Source: Oasisia sp. SBJ-2009
Taxonomy: Eukaryota; Annelida; Polychaeta; Sabellida; Siboglinidae
Direction: 5' to 3'
Length of the DNA stretch: 64,000 nt
Assembly: GCA_964017155.1 (NCBI GenBank)
Contig: OZ024867.1
Coordinates: 27,080,609 to 27,144,608 of the forward strand
Numbering within the stretch: position 1 is the stretch's first letter; every line of letters begins with the position of its first letter. A program made the translations under genes and the position numbers. This document shows, one piece after another, positions 12,405-24,048 of this stretch. The notes under the pieces were generated by a model, which saw only the letters and a program-made list of their open reading frames with translations, was not told where the DNA came from and ran no database searches.

Positions 12405-13305
12405 GGAGGTTGGGTGATGTGGGGAGGTTCGGTGTAGTGGCGAGGTTGAATGGAAGGCGGAGGTTGGGTGGAGTGGGGAGGTTGGGAGAAGTGGGGAGGT
12501 TGGGTGGAGTGGGGAGGTTGCGTGGAGTGGGGAGGTTGCGTGGAGTGGGGAGGTTGGGTGGAGTGGGGAGGTTGGGTGGAGTGGGGAGGTTGGGTGGAGT
12601 GGGGAGGTTGGGTGGAAGTGGGGAGGTTGGGTGGAGTGGGGAGGTTGGGTGGAGTGGGGAGGTTGGGTGGAGTGGGGAGGTTGGGTGGAGTGCGGAGGTT
12701 GGGTGGAGTGGGGAGGTTGGGTGGAGTGGGGAGGTTGGGTGGAGTGGGGAGGTTGGGTGGAGTGGGGAGGTTGGGTGGAGTGGGGAGGTTGGGTGGAGTG
12801 GGGAGGTTGGGTGGAGTGGGGAGGTTGGGTGGAGTGGGGAGGTTGGGTGGAGTGGGGAGGTTGGGTGGAGGGCGGAGGTTGGGTGGAGTAGGGAGGTTGG
12901 GTGATGTGGGGAGGTTCGGTGTAGTGGCGAGGTTGAATGGAAGGCGGAGGTTGGGTGGAGTGGGGAGGTTGGGTGGAGTGGGGAGGTTGGGTGGAGTGCG
13001 GAGGTTGGGTGGAGTGGGGAGGTTGGGTGGAGTGGGGAGGTTGGGTGGAGTGCGGAGGTTGGGTGGAGTGGGGAGGTTGGGTGGAGTGGGGAGGTTGGGT
13101 GGAGTGGGGAGGTTGGGTGGAGTGGGGAGGTTGGGTGGAGTGGGGAGGTTGGGTGGAGTGGGGAGGTTGGGTGGAGTGGGGAGGTTGGGTGGAGTGGGGA
13201 GGTTGGGTGGAGTGGGGAGGTTGGGTGGAGTGGGGAGGTTGGGTGGAGTGGGGAGGTTGGGTGGAGTGGGGAGGTTGGGTGGAGTGGGGAGGTTGGGTGG
13301 AGTGG

Positions 13306-13861
13306 AAGGTGAAAAGAGGTGGACAGACATGAAATTTGCAGTCATTGACCGGCAATGCAGAAGCATGATGACGGGAGGTGGGTGCCTCTTCCAGAGATAC
13401 ATTATGAAGATGTGATCAGATAATCGGGGAAACCACCAACCTGGTAAATGAGGTGGAAGGTAAGAGCTAAGTTGCAACCAGCTGTAAGATCGATGCGTTC
13501 TTTCTAGCATTACAAATAATATTGTTAAAACATACTGCGTAACATATGCAATTATCAGTCTTAATTAAGTATTTCTTTTCTATACCTAGCCATATATTAA
13601 GCCCTGTACTAGGCTTAGTTTGTAGTAGCAACCTATATATAATCGAGCGATGTCATCCAAATTCAGAATTGCAGATTTTGAGAGCATATTTGGCCTTGGC
13701 TAATACTAAGAAGCACTGAATTAACTCCCCTTTGACTTTGAACATGTTTGTAACAGTAGATGCATTACACTTTGCGAAGACACTTGTTTCTTTGAGTAAG
13801 TGTTAAAGCAGTAATATTGTAATTATTGCTACAATAAACAATTTCTATTCTGACAGTAGAT
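13306..13861. other. Unique flank, no gene seen
   Basis: Ordinary AT-rich sequence starts right after the minisatellite. A minus-strand open frame begins at 13,510 in this flank and runs into the minisatellite to 11,084. Its first ~70 codons come from unique DNA and the rest from TPPNLP-type repeats. I see no recognisable domain. A GT-donor-like AAGGTAAGAG occurs at about 13,457, without a supported partner acceptor. Confidence 0.5.
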
Positions 13862-14104
13862 ATGCCCACGGACTCCTATGTGACAGCTGATGAACCTTCA
13901 CAATTTTTAAGTAAGTGTAGTTGTGTTAGCATAATTTGCAATCGGATCAGAATAGAACATAACTTATTCCTATCGTTTAATACTATGCCAGTTGGAAAAG
14001 CCTCTGGTTACGACCTTATAAGTAATGAACATCTTAAGTATACGCAAATAAAAAACTCCATGTTTTTATGTCACTGTTATGCAATATACACCTCAACATG
14101 GTAG
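13862..14104 (+). pseudogene. Non-LTR retrotransposon reverse transcriptase relic
   Basis: An 80-codon open stretch contains GKASGYDLISNEHLKY (residues 45-60, about 13,994-14,041). This matches the general pattern GKA-x-G-x-D-x-I-x-x-E-x-LK at the beginning of the RT domain in non-LTR retrotransposons. Nothing resembling the next RT blocks (the YADD active site, or the thumb) follows, and the frame stops at 14,104. This is a short relic of a reverse transcriptase, and the clade cannot be fixed from so little. It lies between the minisatellite and the macrosatellite. The assignment rests on one motif. Confidence 0.5.
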
Positions 14105-14302
14105 TGTGAGTTATATGTTTGTGTCAAGAAGCTTACCCACATTTAATGTTAATTAGAAAAATGTGTATAGTTTTTGACGTGTATATAGCTAGATCGGGCA
14201 ATGCAATACTACACTGAACAGAGTATCATGAATAGTGATGCTCTGTATATTTCACCATGCTATATGTATATAGTTATTAGTCATACTTTCCTTTTTTATA
14301 TG
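14105..14302. other. Spacer, no gene seen
   Basis: AT-rich unique sequence between the RT relic and the first macrosatellite unit. No gene, RNA or repeat is supported. Confidence 0.5.
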
Positions 14303-16409
14303 GACATACCAATATATGCGACCACAATGGAGGAATGGCTGAGTTACCTGGCCTATGCAGTTAAGAGCGATACATCTGAGTCATGCATGCAGAGAACCTC
14401 CAACACAAAAATGTCATCGTCAACGTTGAAATGACAGCAGTCTCTTCACTACATACAATCCAGAGCATTCTACACCATTTAAAATAGTAAGTTTGACTTC
14501 AGCATCATTTCAATGTCCAGGTTTAATAAGTAGTCTTCAAATTGCCCATGCCCAAAGCATATGTCCTGATGCAGATAGTAACTCCTGTTTGTACCAACAC
14601 AGTGTCAATCCAAAATAATAAAGTTGATACATGGCATGCATTGAGTCTTTTTTAGACTAAACTAGACTAGAGTCAGCATGAATGATTCTGTTTTTTTTTA
14701 CAAAATAGCTCTCACAGTGTGCCAGCCATCATAACTTTGTTTGTGTCCCTTGTGTAAAGGTATACAATTACTAGCACCATATTTCATATTTGGCATATAT
14801 TTACATTTTCAAGAACTTTTTCACACATAACAGTGACCATTTGTGGACAAAACTACAATTCTCACACACCTCTGTAGCAGCAACATCATCTGAAATGCAA
14901 AAATGGCACCTAGCATTTCTGTTGCCATGGAGCTTCCTAACCCAGTTATTAATAGGAATTTTGAATTTTAAAAAAATCTTTAATTTAGGCACTTTTGAAA
15001 GCTACATATATATCATGCAGGAGGCCAACAAATCAATGTCTTCCCTTAATCTGGTATTTTTTTACCCACTTTACAAATGACCACCCGCGCCTTATTTTAT
15101 GGTCCAATATTGTATAAATAAATAAAAAACCTCTTATGGTGCTGACCACACTGCAACTTACAGCTTGCGTATATATGCATAGAGAATATGTCTGTGACAG
15201 CCAACCATATAATCTACAAGAAAATCATGCATAGTCTGTTGTTACCATATTGTGAAATAAAAAATATACAAAAACAGTTATGTCACTCCTACCCTACATA
15301 ATAATGTCCATATTTCACTTTAAAATGGGGATTTCAGAAAAGTGAGGTAACACAGCTTGTCAAATGTAATGCCATTACACAGCCCAATTAGTGCACATGC
15401 TCAGAACAATGGACCAATGATTGCTGTATCCTGACAGAGCTTACAGGCCAGTATCAGATCAAAGGCATGCCCAGTCACACTTCCTGTAAGCCTGTCATAA
15501 ATCCTGATGCCTCTTGGACTTTCCTTTGAGGACAGCTAGTGACAGACATGTGTCTGTGGTATAGATAGACAGATGACTTATTCCTCTTTCATGTCATATA
15601 TTCAGTCTTGACATATCTCTTTAAGCAAATAATACATAGCTTATCAAGTTACCCCACCCCCCATAAAAAAATGACCATCCAGGCACTCTTGATGAGGATT
15701 TTAGACTGACAAGATGGGCTTGACTCCTAAAAGTTGTATTATGGTATTCAGTGACAATATTCATTGGAATTAGTCTGCATTTGGTGCAATGAAGGATGCT
15801 AAAAATAAGCATTGGGAATGCATTCTGTAGTGTGGTGGAAAAAAGACTTAATGTTGGTGGTTTGAGAAAAAAGTTAACCATATCATGGTCCTATGACATA
15901 ACACGTTATGTATGAGAGAATAAAATATTACATTGGAACCATACTGTGTCAATGACAATGATAGTTACTTTGGCCATGGGCAATATGCACATTGCTTATA
16001 ACAACTGGCACTGAAATGGTAATTAGGACATACATTTTATTTCACACATTGATAAAGCAGAAAATACAAGGCCTAAAAGGTATATTTCATATTAGCAGTG
16101 ATACCTGTGATAAAAAGGGGAGAACATATACAATTTTGACAACTTTGACAACTCTGTGAGCCTCCTAAGTACTCACTGTGTTCAACACAGTTGGATGAAG
16201 ACTGACACAGCTATTCAAGGCAAATAATGACTAGACAAAACCAGAGAGAGTGTGTGTGTGCTCGCGCCTGCCTACGTGCATATACGTATATGCACGCATA
16301 TGTGTGTGCACATACATGCACATGCACATGCACATTTCAATGCAACGCGTCTGTACACTCAATATACAGTATATAGCCCTAGTTTCAAAATAAATGATCA
16401 ACTTGCCGA
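14303..16409 (+). repeat. Macrosatellite unit 1 (left-edge, internally deleted)
   Basis: 2,107 bp. Relative to unit 2 it lacks 453 bp (the segment equivalent to 17,058-17,510): the sequence passes directly from CCCAGTTATTA to ATAGGAATTTTG near 14,951. It is the most diverged copy near its start (CCAATATATGCG instead of CCAATACATGCG). Confidence 0.93.
16273..16335. other. Alternating purine-pyrimidine tract with 22-bp perfect palindrome (one per unit)
   Basis: These 63 bases alternate strictly between purine and pyrimidine. At 16,275-16,296 lies a perfect 22-bp palindrome with half-site CGTGCATATAC. Strict alternation with CA/TG and CG/GC steps favours Z-DNA under supercoiling, and the palindrome could extrude a cruciform. 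A GT run precedes it. The same palindrome starts at 18828, 21376, 23920, 26452, 28935, 31418, 33959, 36500, 39041, 41580, 44121, 46664, 49199 and 51560, so it recurs every unit except the truncated last one. The tract varies by one ACATGC step (shorter near 23,955, 26,487, 28,970, 46,700 and 49,235). Confidence 0.9.
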
Positions 16410-18962
16410 GACATACCAATACATGCGACCACAATGGAGGAATGGCTGAGTTACCTGGCCTATGCAGTTAAGAGCGATACATCTGAGTCATGCATGCAGA
16501 GAACCTCCAACACAAAAATGTCATCGTCAACGTTGAAATGACAGCAGTCTCTTCACTACATACAATCCAGAGCATTCTACACCACTTAAAATAGTAAGTT
16601 TGACTTCAGCATCATTTCAATGTCCAGGTTTAATAAGTAGTCTTCAAATTGCCCATGCACAAAGCATATGTCCTGATGCAGATAGTAACTCCTGTTTGTA
16701 CCAACACAGTGTCAATCCAAAATAATAAAGTTGATACATGGCATGCATTGAGACTTTTTTAGACTAAACTAGACTAGAGTCAGCATGAATGTTTCTGTTT
16801 TTTTTACAAAATAGCTCTCACAATGTGCCAGCCATCATAACTTTGTTTGTGTCCCTTGTGTAAAGGTATACAATTACTAGCACCATATTTCATATTTGGC
16901 ATATATTTACATTTTCAAGAACTTGTTCACACATAACAGTGACCATTTGTGGACAAAACTACAATTCTCACACACCTCTGTAGCAGCAACATCATCTGAA
17001 ATGCAAAAATGGCACCTAGCATTTCTGTTGCCATGGAGCTTCCTAACCCAGTTATTAGGGCACAGAGCACTGTTGATTTTCCCATTGGCGGCCATGTTAA
17101 CGTTTTGTCAGATTATAAGGAAACTGGATTAAATTTTAACACAATCACTGCAGTCATGTCACTGATATGCTGATCAAATTTCTTCAAAAAAGCATATTTC
17201 AGGCTCTCTTAAAATGCTTGCATGTGTTCTGACCCTCAATATTGACCAAACTGAGCACGCTTTTCTGCATTCGCAGGGTCATGTAAGAAAAAATGGCTTA
17301 AAATCACTACGCCAACTACACTCTGCCTAACATGCGTCATTGCACTGCAGGTATATCATAGCACTTAACCTACTGGTATGCCTGTCCTACGGTACTCATT
17401 TCACATTAATTTCTTTTTTCAAAATCTCAAAAGACACAATTATTAAGGTACTACATTCGTATGGGTTAGACCAGCAAGTCTAACTGTGCTCTGACCCCTA
17501 ATATGAATTTTGAATTTTTTTTAAATCCTTTAATTTAGGCACTTTTGAAAGCTACATATATATCATGCAGGAGGCCAACAAATCAATGTCATCCCTTAAT
17601 CTGGTATTTTTTTGTACCCACTTTACAAATGACCACCCGCGCCTTATTTTATGGTCCAATATTGTATAAATAAATAAAAAACCTCTTATGGTGCTGACCA
17701 CACTGCAACTTACAGCTTGCGTATATATGCATAGAGAATATGTCTGTGACAGCCAACCATATAATCTGCAAGAAAATCATGCATAGTCTGTTGTTACCAT
17801 ATTGTGAAATAAAAAATATACAAAAACAGTTATGTCACTCCTACCCTACATAATAATGTCCATATTTCACTTTAAAATGGGGATTTCAGAAAAAGTGAGG
17901 TAACACAGCTTGTCAAATGTAATGCCATTACACAGCCCAATTAGTGCACATGCTCAGAACAATGGATCAATGATTGCTGTATCCTCACAGAGCATACAGG
18001 CCAGTATCACATCAAAGGCATGCCCAGTCACACTTCCTGTAAGCCTGTCATAAATCCTGATGCCTCTTGGACTTTCCTTTGAGGACAGCTAGTGACAGAC
18101 ATGTGTCAGTGGTATAGATAGACAGATGACTTATTCCTCTTTCATGTCATATATTCAGTCTTGACATATCTCTTTAAGCAAATAATACATAGCTTATCAA
18201 GTTACCCCACCCCCCATAAAAAATTGACCATCCAGGCAATCTTGTTGACGATTTTAGACTGACAAGATGGGCTTCGCTCCTAAAAGTTGTATTATGGTAT
18301 TCAGTGACAATATTCATTGGAATAAGTCTGCATTTGGTGCAATGAAGGATGCTAAAAATAAGCATTGGGAATGCATTCTGTAGTGTGGTGGAAATAAGAC
18401 TTAATGTTGGTGGTTTGAGAAAAAAGTCAACCATATCATGGTCCTATGACATAACACTTTATGTATGAGAGAATAAAATATTACATTGGAACCATACGGT
18501 GTCAATGACAATGATAGTTACTTTGGCCATGGGCAATATGCACATTGCTTATAACAACTGGCACTGAAATGGTAATTAGGACATACATTTTATTTCACAC
18601 ATTGATAAAGCAGAAAATACAAGGCCTAAAAGGTATATTTCATATTAGCAGTGATACCTGTGATAAAAAGGGGAGAACATATACAATTTTGACAACTTTG
18701 ACAACTCTGTGAGCCTCCTAAGTACTCACTGCGTTCAACACAGTTGGATGAAGACTGACACAGCTATTCAAGGCAAATAATGACTAGACAAAACCAGAGA
18801 GAGTGTGTGTGTGCTCGCGCCTGCCTACGTGCATATACGTATATGCACGCATATGTGTGTGCACATACATGCACATGCACATGCACATTTCAATGCAACG
18901 CGTCTGTACACTCAATATACAGTATATAGCCCTAGTTTCAAAATAAATGATCAACTTGCCGA
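16410..18962 (+). repeat. Macrosatellite unit 2
   Basis: 2,553 bp, subfamily A. Markers are TTGAGACTTTTTTAGAC, GGCACCTAGCATTTCTG, GGCGGCCATG, CTGTCCTACGG and TAATATGAATTTTG. It is almost identical to unit 3. Confidence 0.95.
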
Positions 18963-21510
18963 GACATACCAATACATGCGACCACAATGGAGGAATGGCT
19001 GAGTTACCTGGCCTATGCAGTTAAGAGCGATACATCTGAGTCATGCATGCAGAGAACCTCCAACACAAAAATGTCATCGTCAACGTTGAAATGACAGCAG
19101 TCTCTTCACTACATACAATCCAGAGCATTCTACACCACTTAAAATAGTAAGTTTGACTTCAGCATCATTTCAATGTCCAGGTTTAATAAGTAGTCTTCAA
19201 ATTGCCCATGCACAAAGCATATGTCCTGATGCAGATAGTAACTCCTGTTTGTACCAACACAGTGTCAATCCAAAATAATAAAGTTGATACATGGCATGCA
19301 TTGAGACTTTTTTAGACTAAACTAGACTAGAGTCAGCATGAATGTTTCTGTTTTTTTACAAAATAGCTCTCACAATGTGCCAGCCATCATAACTTTGTTT
19401 GTGTCCCTTGTGTAAAGGTATACAATTACTAGCACCATATTTCATATTTGGCATATATTTACATTTTCAAGAACTTGTTCACACATAACAGTGACCATTT
19501 GTGGACAAAACTACAATTCTCACACACCTCTGTAGCAGCAACATCATCTGAAATGCAAAAATGGCACCTAGCATTTCTGTTGCCATGGAGCTTCCTAACC
19601 CAGTTATTAGGGCACAGAGCACTGTTGATTTTCCCATTGGCGGCCATGTTAACGTTTTGTCAGATTATAAGGAAACTGGATTAAATTTTAACACAATCAC
19701 TGCAGTCATGTCACTGATATGCTGATCAAATTTCTTCAAAAAAGCATATTTCAGGCTCTCTTAAAATGCTTGCATGTGTTCTGACCCTCAATATTGACCA
19801 AACTGAGCACGCTTTTCTGCATTCGCAGGGTCATGTAAGAAAAAACGGCTTAAAATCACTACGCCAACTACACTCTGCCTAACATGCGTCATTGCACTGC
19901 AGGTATATCATAGCACTTAACCTACTGGTATGCCTGTCCTACGGTACTCATTTCACATTAATTTCTTTTTTCAAAATCTCAAAAGACACAATTATTAAGG
20001 TACTACATTCGTATGGGTTAGACCAGCAAGTCTAACTGTGCTCTGACCCCTAATATGAATTTTGAATTTTTTTTAAATCCTTTAATTTAGGCACTTTTGA
20101 AAGCTGCATATATATCATGCAGGAGGCCAACAAATCAATGTCATCCCTTAATCTGGTATTTTTTTGTACCCACTTTACAAATGACCACCCGCGCCTTATT
20201 TTATGGTCCAATATTGTATAAATAAATAAAAAACCTCTTATGGTGCTGACCACACTGCAACTTACAGCTTGCGTATATATGCATAGAGAATATGTCTGTG
20301 ACAGCCAACCATATAATCTGCAAGAAAATCATGCATAGTCTGTTGTTACCATATTGTGAAATAAAAAATATACAAAAACAGTTATGTCACTCCTACCCTA
20401 CATAATAATGTCCATATTTCACTTTAAAATGGGGATTTCAGAAAAGTGAGGTAACACAGCTTGTCAAATGTAATGCCATTACACAGCCCAATTAGTGCAC
20501 ATGCTCAGAACAATGGATCAATGATTGCTGTATCCTCACAGAGCTTACAGGCCAGTATCAGATCAAAGGCATGCCCAGTCACACTTCCTGTAAGCCTGTC
20601 ATAAATCCTGATGCCTCTTGGACTTTCCTTTGAGGACAGCTAGTGACAGACATGTGTCAGTGGTATAGATAGACAGATGACTTATTCCTCTTTCATGTCA
20701 TATATTCAGTCTTGACATATCTCTTTAAGCAAATAATACATAGCTTATCAAGTTACCCCACCCCCCATAAAAAATTGACCATCCAGGCAATCTTGTTGAC
20801 GATTTTAGACTGACAAGATGGGCTTCGCTCCTAAAAGTTGTATTATGGTATTCAGTGACAATATTCATTGGAATAAGTCTGCATTTGGTGCAATGAAGGA
20901 TGCTAAAAATAAGCATTGGGAATGCATTCTGTAGTGTGGTGGAAATAAGACTTAATGTTGGTGGTTTGAGAAAAAAGTTAACCATATCATGGTCCTATGA
21001 CATAACACTTTATGTATGAGAGAATAAAATATTACATTGGAACCATACTGTGTCAATGACAATGATAGTTACTTTGGCCATGGGCAATATGCACATTGCT
21101 TATAACAACTGGCACTGAAATGGTAATTAGGACATACATTTTATTTCACACATTGATAAAGCAGAAAATACAAGGCCTAAAAGGTATATTTCATATTAGC
21201 AGTGATACCTGTGATAAAAAGGGGAGAACATATACAATTTTGACAACTTTGACAACTCTGTGAGCCTCCTTACTCACTGCGTTCAACACAGTTGGATGAA
21301 GACTGACACAGCTATTCAAGGCAAATAATGACTAGACAAAACCAGAGAGAGTGTGTGTGTGCTCGCGCCTGCCTACGTGCATATACGTATATGCACGCAT
21401 ATGTGTGTGCACATACATGCACATGCACATGCACATTTCAATGCAACGCGTCTGTACACTCAATATACAGTATATAGCCCTAGTTTCAAAATAAATGATC
21501 AACTTGCCGA
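18963..21510 (+). repeat. Macrosatellite unit 3
   Basis: 2,548 bp, subfamily A. It differs from unit 2 by a few substitutions (AAAACGGC versus AAAATGGC near 19,846; GCTGCATAT versus GCTACATAT near 20,104) and by length changes in T or A runs. Confidence 0.95.
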
Positions 21511-24048
21511 GACATACCAATACATGCGACCACAATGGAGGAATGGCTGAGTTACCTGGCCTATGCAGTTAAGAGCGATACATCTGAGTCATGCATGCAG
21601 AGAACCTCCAACACAAAAATGTCATCGTCAACGTTGAAATGACAGCAGTCTCTTCACTACATACAATCCAGAGCATTCTACACCACTTAAAATAGTAAGT
21701 TTGACTTCAGCATCATTTCAATGTCCAGGTTTAATAAGTAGTCTTCAAATTGCCCATGCACAAAGCATATGTCCTGATGCAGATAGTAACTCCTGTTTGT
21801 ACCAACACAGTGTCAATCCAAAATAATAAAGTTGATACATGGCATGCATTGAGACTTTTTTAGACTAAACTAGACTAGAGTCAGCATGAATGTTTCTGTT
21901 TTTTTACAAAATAGCTCTCACAATGTGCCAGCCATCATAACTTTGTTTGTGTCCCTTGTGTAAAGGTATACAATTACTAGCACCATATTTCATATTTGGC
22001 ATATATTTACATTTTCAAGAACTTTTTCACACATAACAGTGACCATTTGTGGACAAAACTACAATTCTCACACACCTCTGTAGCAGCAACTTCATCTGAA
22101 ATGCAAAAATGGTACCTCTGTTGCCATGGAGCTTCCTAACCCAGTTATTAGGGCACAGAGCACTGTTGATTTTCCCATTGGCCGCCATGTTAACGTTTTG
22201 TCAGATTATAAGGAAACTGGATTAAATTTTAACACATTCACTGCAGTCATGTCACTGATATGCTGATCAAATTTCGTCAAAAAAGCATATCTCAGGCTCT
22301 CTTAAAATGCATGCATGTGTTCTGACCCTCAATATTGACCAAACTGAGCACGCTTTTCTGCATTCGCAGGGTCATGTAAGAAAAAATGGCTAAAAATCAC
22401 TACGCCAACTACACTCTGCCTAACATGCGTCATTGCACTGCAGATATATCATAGCACTTAATCTACTGGTATGCCTGTCGTACGGTACTCATTTCACATT
22501 AATTTCTTTTTTCAAAATCTAAAAAGACACAATTATTAAGGTACTACATTCGTATGGGTTAGACCAGGAAGTCTAACTGTGCTCTGACCCCTAATAGGAA
22601 TTTTGAATTTTTTAAAAATCCTTTTATTTAGGCACTTTTGAAAGCTACATATATATCATGCAGGAGGCCAACAAATCAATGTCATCCCTTAATCTGGTAT
22701 TTTTTTACCCACTTTACAAATGACCACCCGCGCCTTATTTTATGGTCCAATATTGTATAAATAAATAAAAAACCTCTTATGGTGCTGACCACACTGCAAC
22801 TTACAGCTTGCGTATATATGCATAGAGAATATGTCTGTGACAGCCAACCATATAATCTGCAAGAAAATCATGCATAGTCTGTTGTTACCATATTGTGAAA
22901 TAAAAAATATACAAAAACAGTTATGTCACTCCTACCCTACATAATAATGTCCATATTTCACTTTAAAATGGGGATTTCAGAAAAGTGAGGTAACACAGCT
23001 TGTCAAATGTAATGCCATTACACAGCCCAATTAGTGCACATGCTCAGAACAATGGATCAATGATTGCTGTATCCTCACAGAGCTTACAGGCCAGTATCAG
23101 ATCAAAGGCATGCCCAGTCACACTTCCTGTAAGCCTGTCATAAATCCTGATGCCTCTTGGACTTTCCTTTGAGGACAGCTAGTGACAGACATGTGTCAGT
23201 GGTATAGATAGACAGATGACTTATTCCTCTTTCATGTCATATATTCAGTCTTGACATATCTCTTTAAACAAATAATACATAGCTTATCAAGTTACCCCAC
23301 CCCCCATAACAAATTTACCATCCAGGCACTCTTGATGAGGATTTTAGACTGACAAGATGGGCTTGGCTCCTAAAAGTTATATTATGGTATTCAGTGACAA
23401 TATTCATTGGAATTAGTCTGCATTTGGTGCAATGAAGGATGCTAAAAATAAGCATTGGGAATGCATTCTGTAGTGTGGTGGAAATAAGACTTAATGTTGG
23501 TGGTTTGACAAAAAAGTCAACCATATCATGGTCATATGACATAACACTTTATGTATGAGAGAATAAAATATTACATTGGAACCATACGGTGTCAATGACA
23601 ATGATAGTTACTTTGGCCATGGGCAATATAATATACACATTGCTTATAACAACTGGCACTGAAATGGTAATTAGGACATACATTTTATTTCACACATTGA
23701 TAAAGCAGAAAATACAAGGCCTAAAAGGTATATTTCATATTAGCAGTGATACCTGTGATAAAAAGGGGAGAACATATACAATTTTGACAACTTTGACAAC
23801 TCTGTGAGCCTCCTTACTCACTGCGTTCAACACAGTTGGATGAAGACTGACACAGCTATTCAAGGCAAATAATGACTAGACAAAACCAGAGAGAGTGTGT
23901 GTGTGCTCGCGCCTGCCTACGTGCATATACGTATATGCACGCATATGTGTGTGCACATACATGCACATGCACATTTCAATGCAACGCGTCTGTACACTCA
24001 ATATACAGTATATAGCCCTAGTTTCAAAATACATGATCAACTTGCCGA
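21511..24048 (+). repeat. Macrosatellite unit 4 (mosaic)
   Basis: 2,538 bp. It opens like subfamily A (TTGAGACTTTTTTAGAC). It then carries markers otherwise seen in unit 16: the 7-bp loss giving GGTACCTCTGTTGCC near 22,112, GGCCGCCATG, and CTGTCGTACGG near 22,478. It ends with markers of units 8-14 (CATAACAAATTTACC, TTTGACAAAAAAG). This looks like a recombinant between subfamilies. Confidence 0.93.
22181..22191 (-). promoter_or_regulatory. YY1-consensus-like site in a subset of units
   Basis: GCCGCCATGTT here reads AACATGGCGGC on the minus strand, a full match to the known YY1 consensus AANATGGCGGC. It also occurs at 27,251, 29,734 and 52,367. The other units have GCGGCCATGTT at the same place, with the core GG/CC order swapped, which weakens the match. 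Only the motif is seen; binding is inference, and an 11-bp motif can arise by chance. Confidence 0.3.

Larger units (their letters stand above)
1..13305 (+). repeat. 18-bp G-rich minisatellite array
   Basis: The region is a continuous tandem array whose commonest monomer is GGTTGGGTGGAGTGGGGA (18 bp). Recurrent variants replace the middle or end of the monomer, for example GAATGGAGGGCGG, GGGTTGAGTTCGG, GGCTGGAGTGG, GGGTGAAGTGG, GGGAGAAGTGG and GGGTGGATTGG. Monomers of 17 bp recur (the GGTTAGGTGGAGG type and the GGCTGGAGAGGG type) and shift the phase by one base. The + strand is almost all G, T and A, and C appears only in variant positions. Each canonical monomer has G-runs of 2, 3, 2 and 4, so intramolecular G-quadruplexes are possible throughout. 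Eighteen is divisible by three and the monomer has no stop codon, so long hexapeptide-repeat frames exist in several frames on both strands; these are not evidence of a gene. The array begins before the window and ends sharply near 13,305. Confidence 0.97.

Noticed and set aside
1..13415. Many long + strand frames (WVEWGG, GGVGRL, SGEVGW repeats) as repetitive structural proteins
   Set aside because: The 18-bp monomer is stop-free and a multiple of three, so several frames are open at once. Stops and frame switches follow monomer variants, and no frame is favoured or has a non-repeat start and end.
17265..17292. Possible 7-nt micro-exon (TTTTCTGCATTCGCAG acceptor then ATGTAAGAA donor) in each unit
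   Set aside because: Acceptor- and donor-like words this close are common by chance, and no flanking exon or coding context exists.
17440..17480. CENP-B-box-like or telomeric sites in the macrosatellite (ATTCGTATGGGTTAGA)
   Set aside because: Only the TTCG and one GGGTTAG agree; the essential CGGG half of a CENP-B box is absent and there is no telomere repeat.
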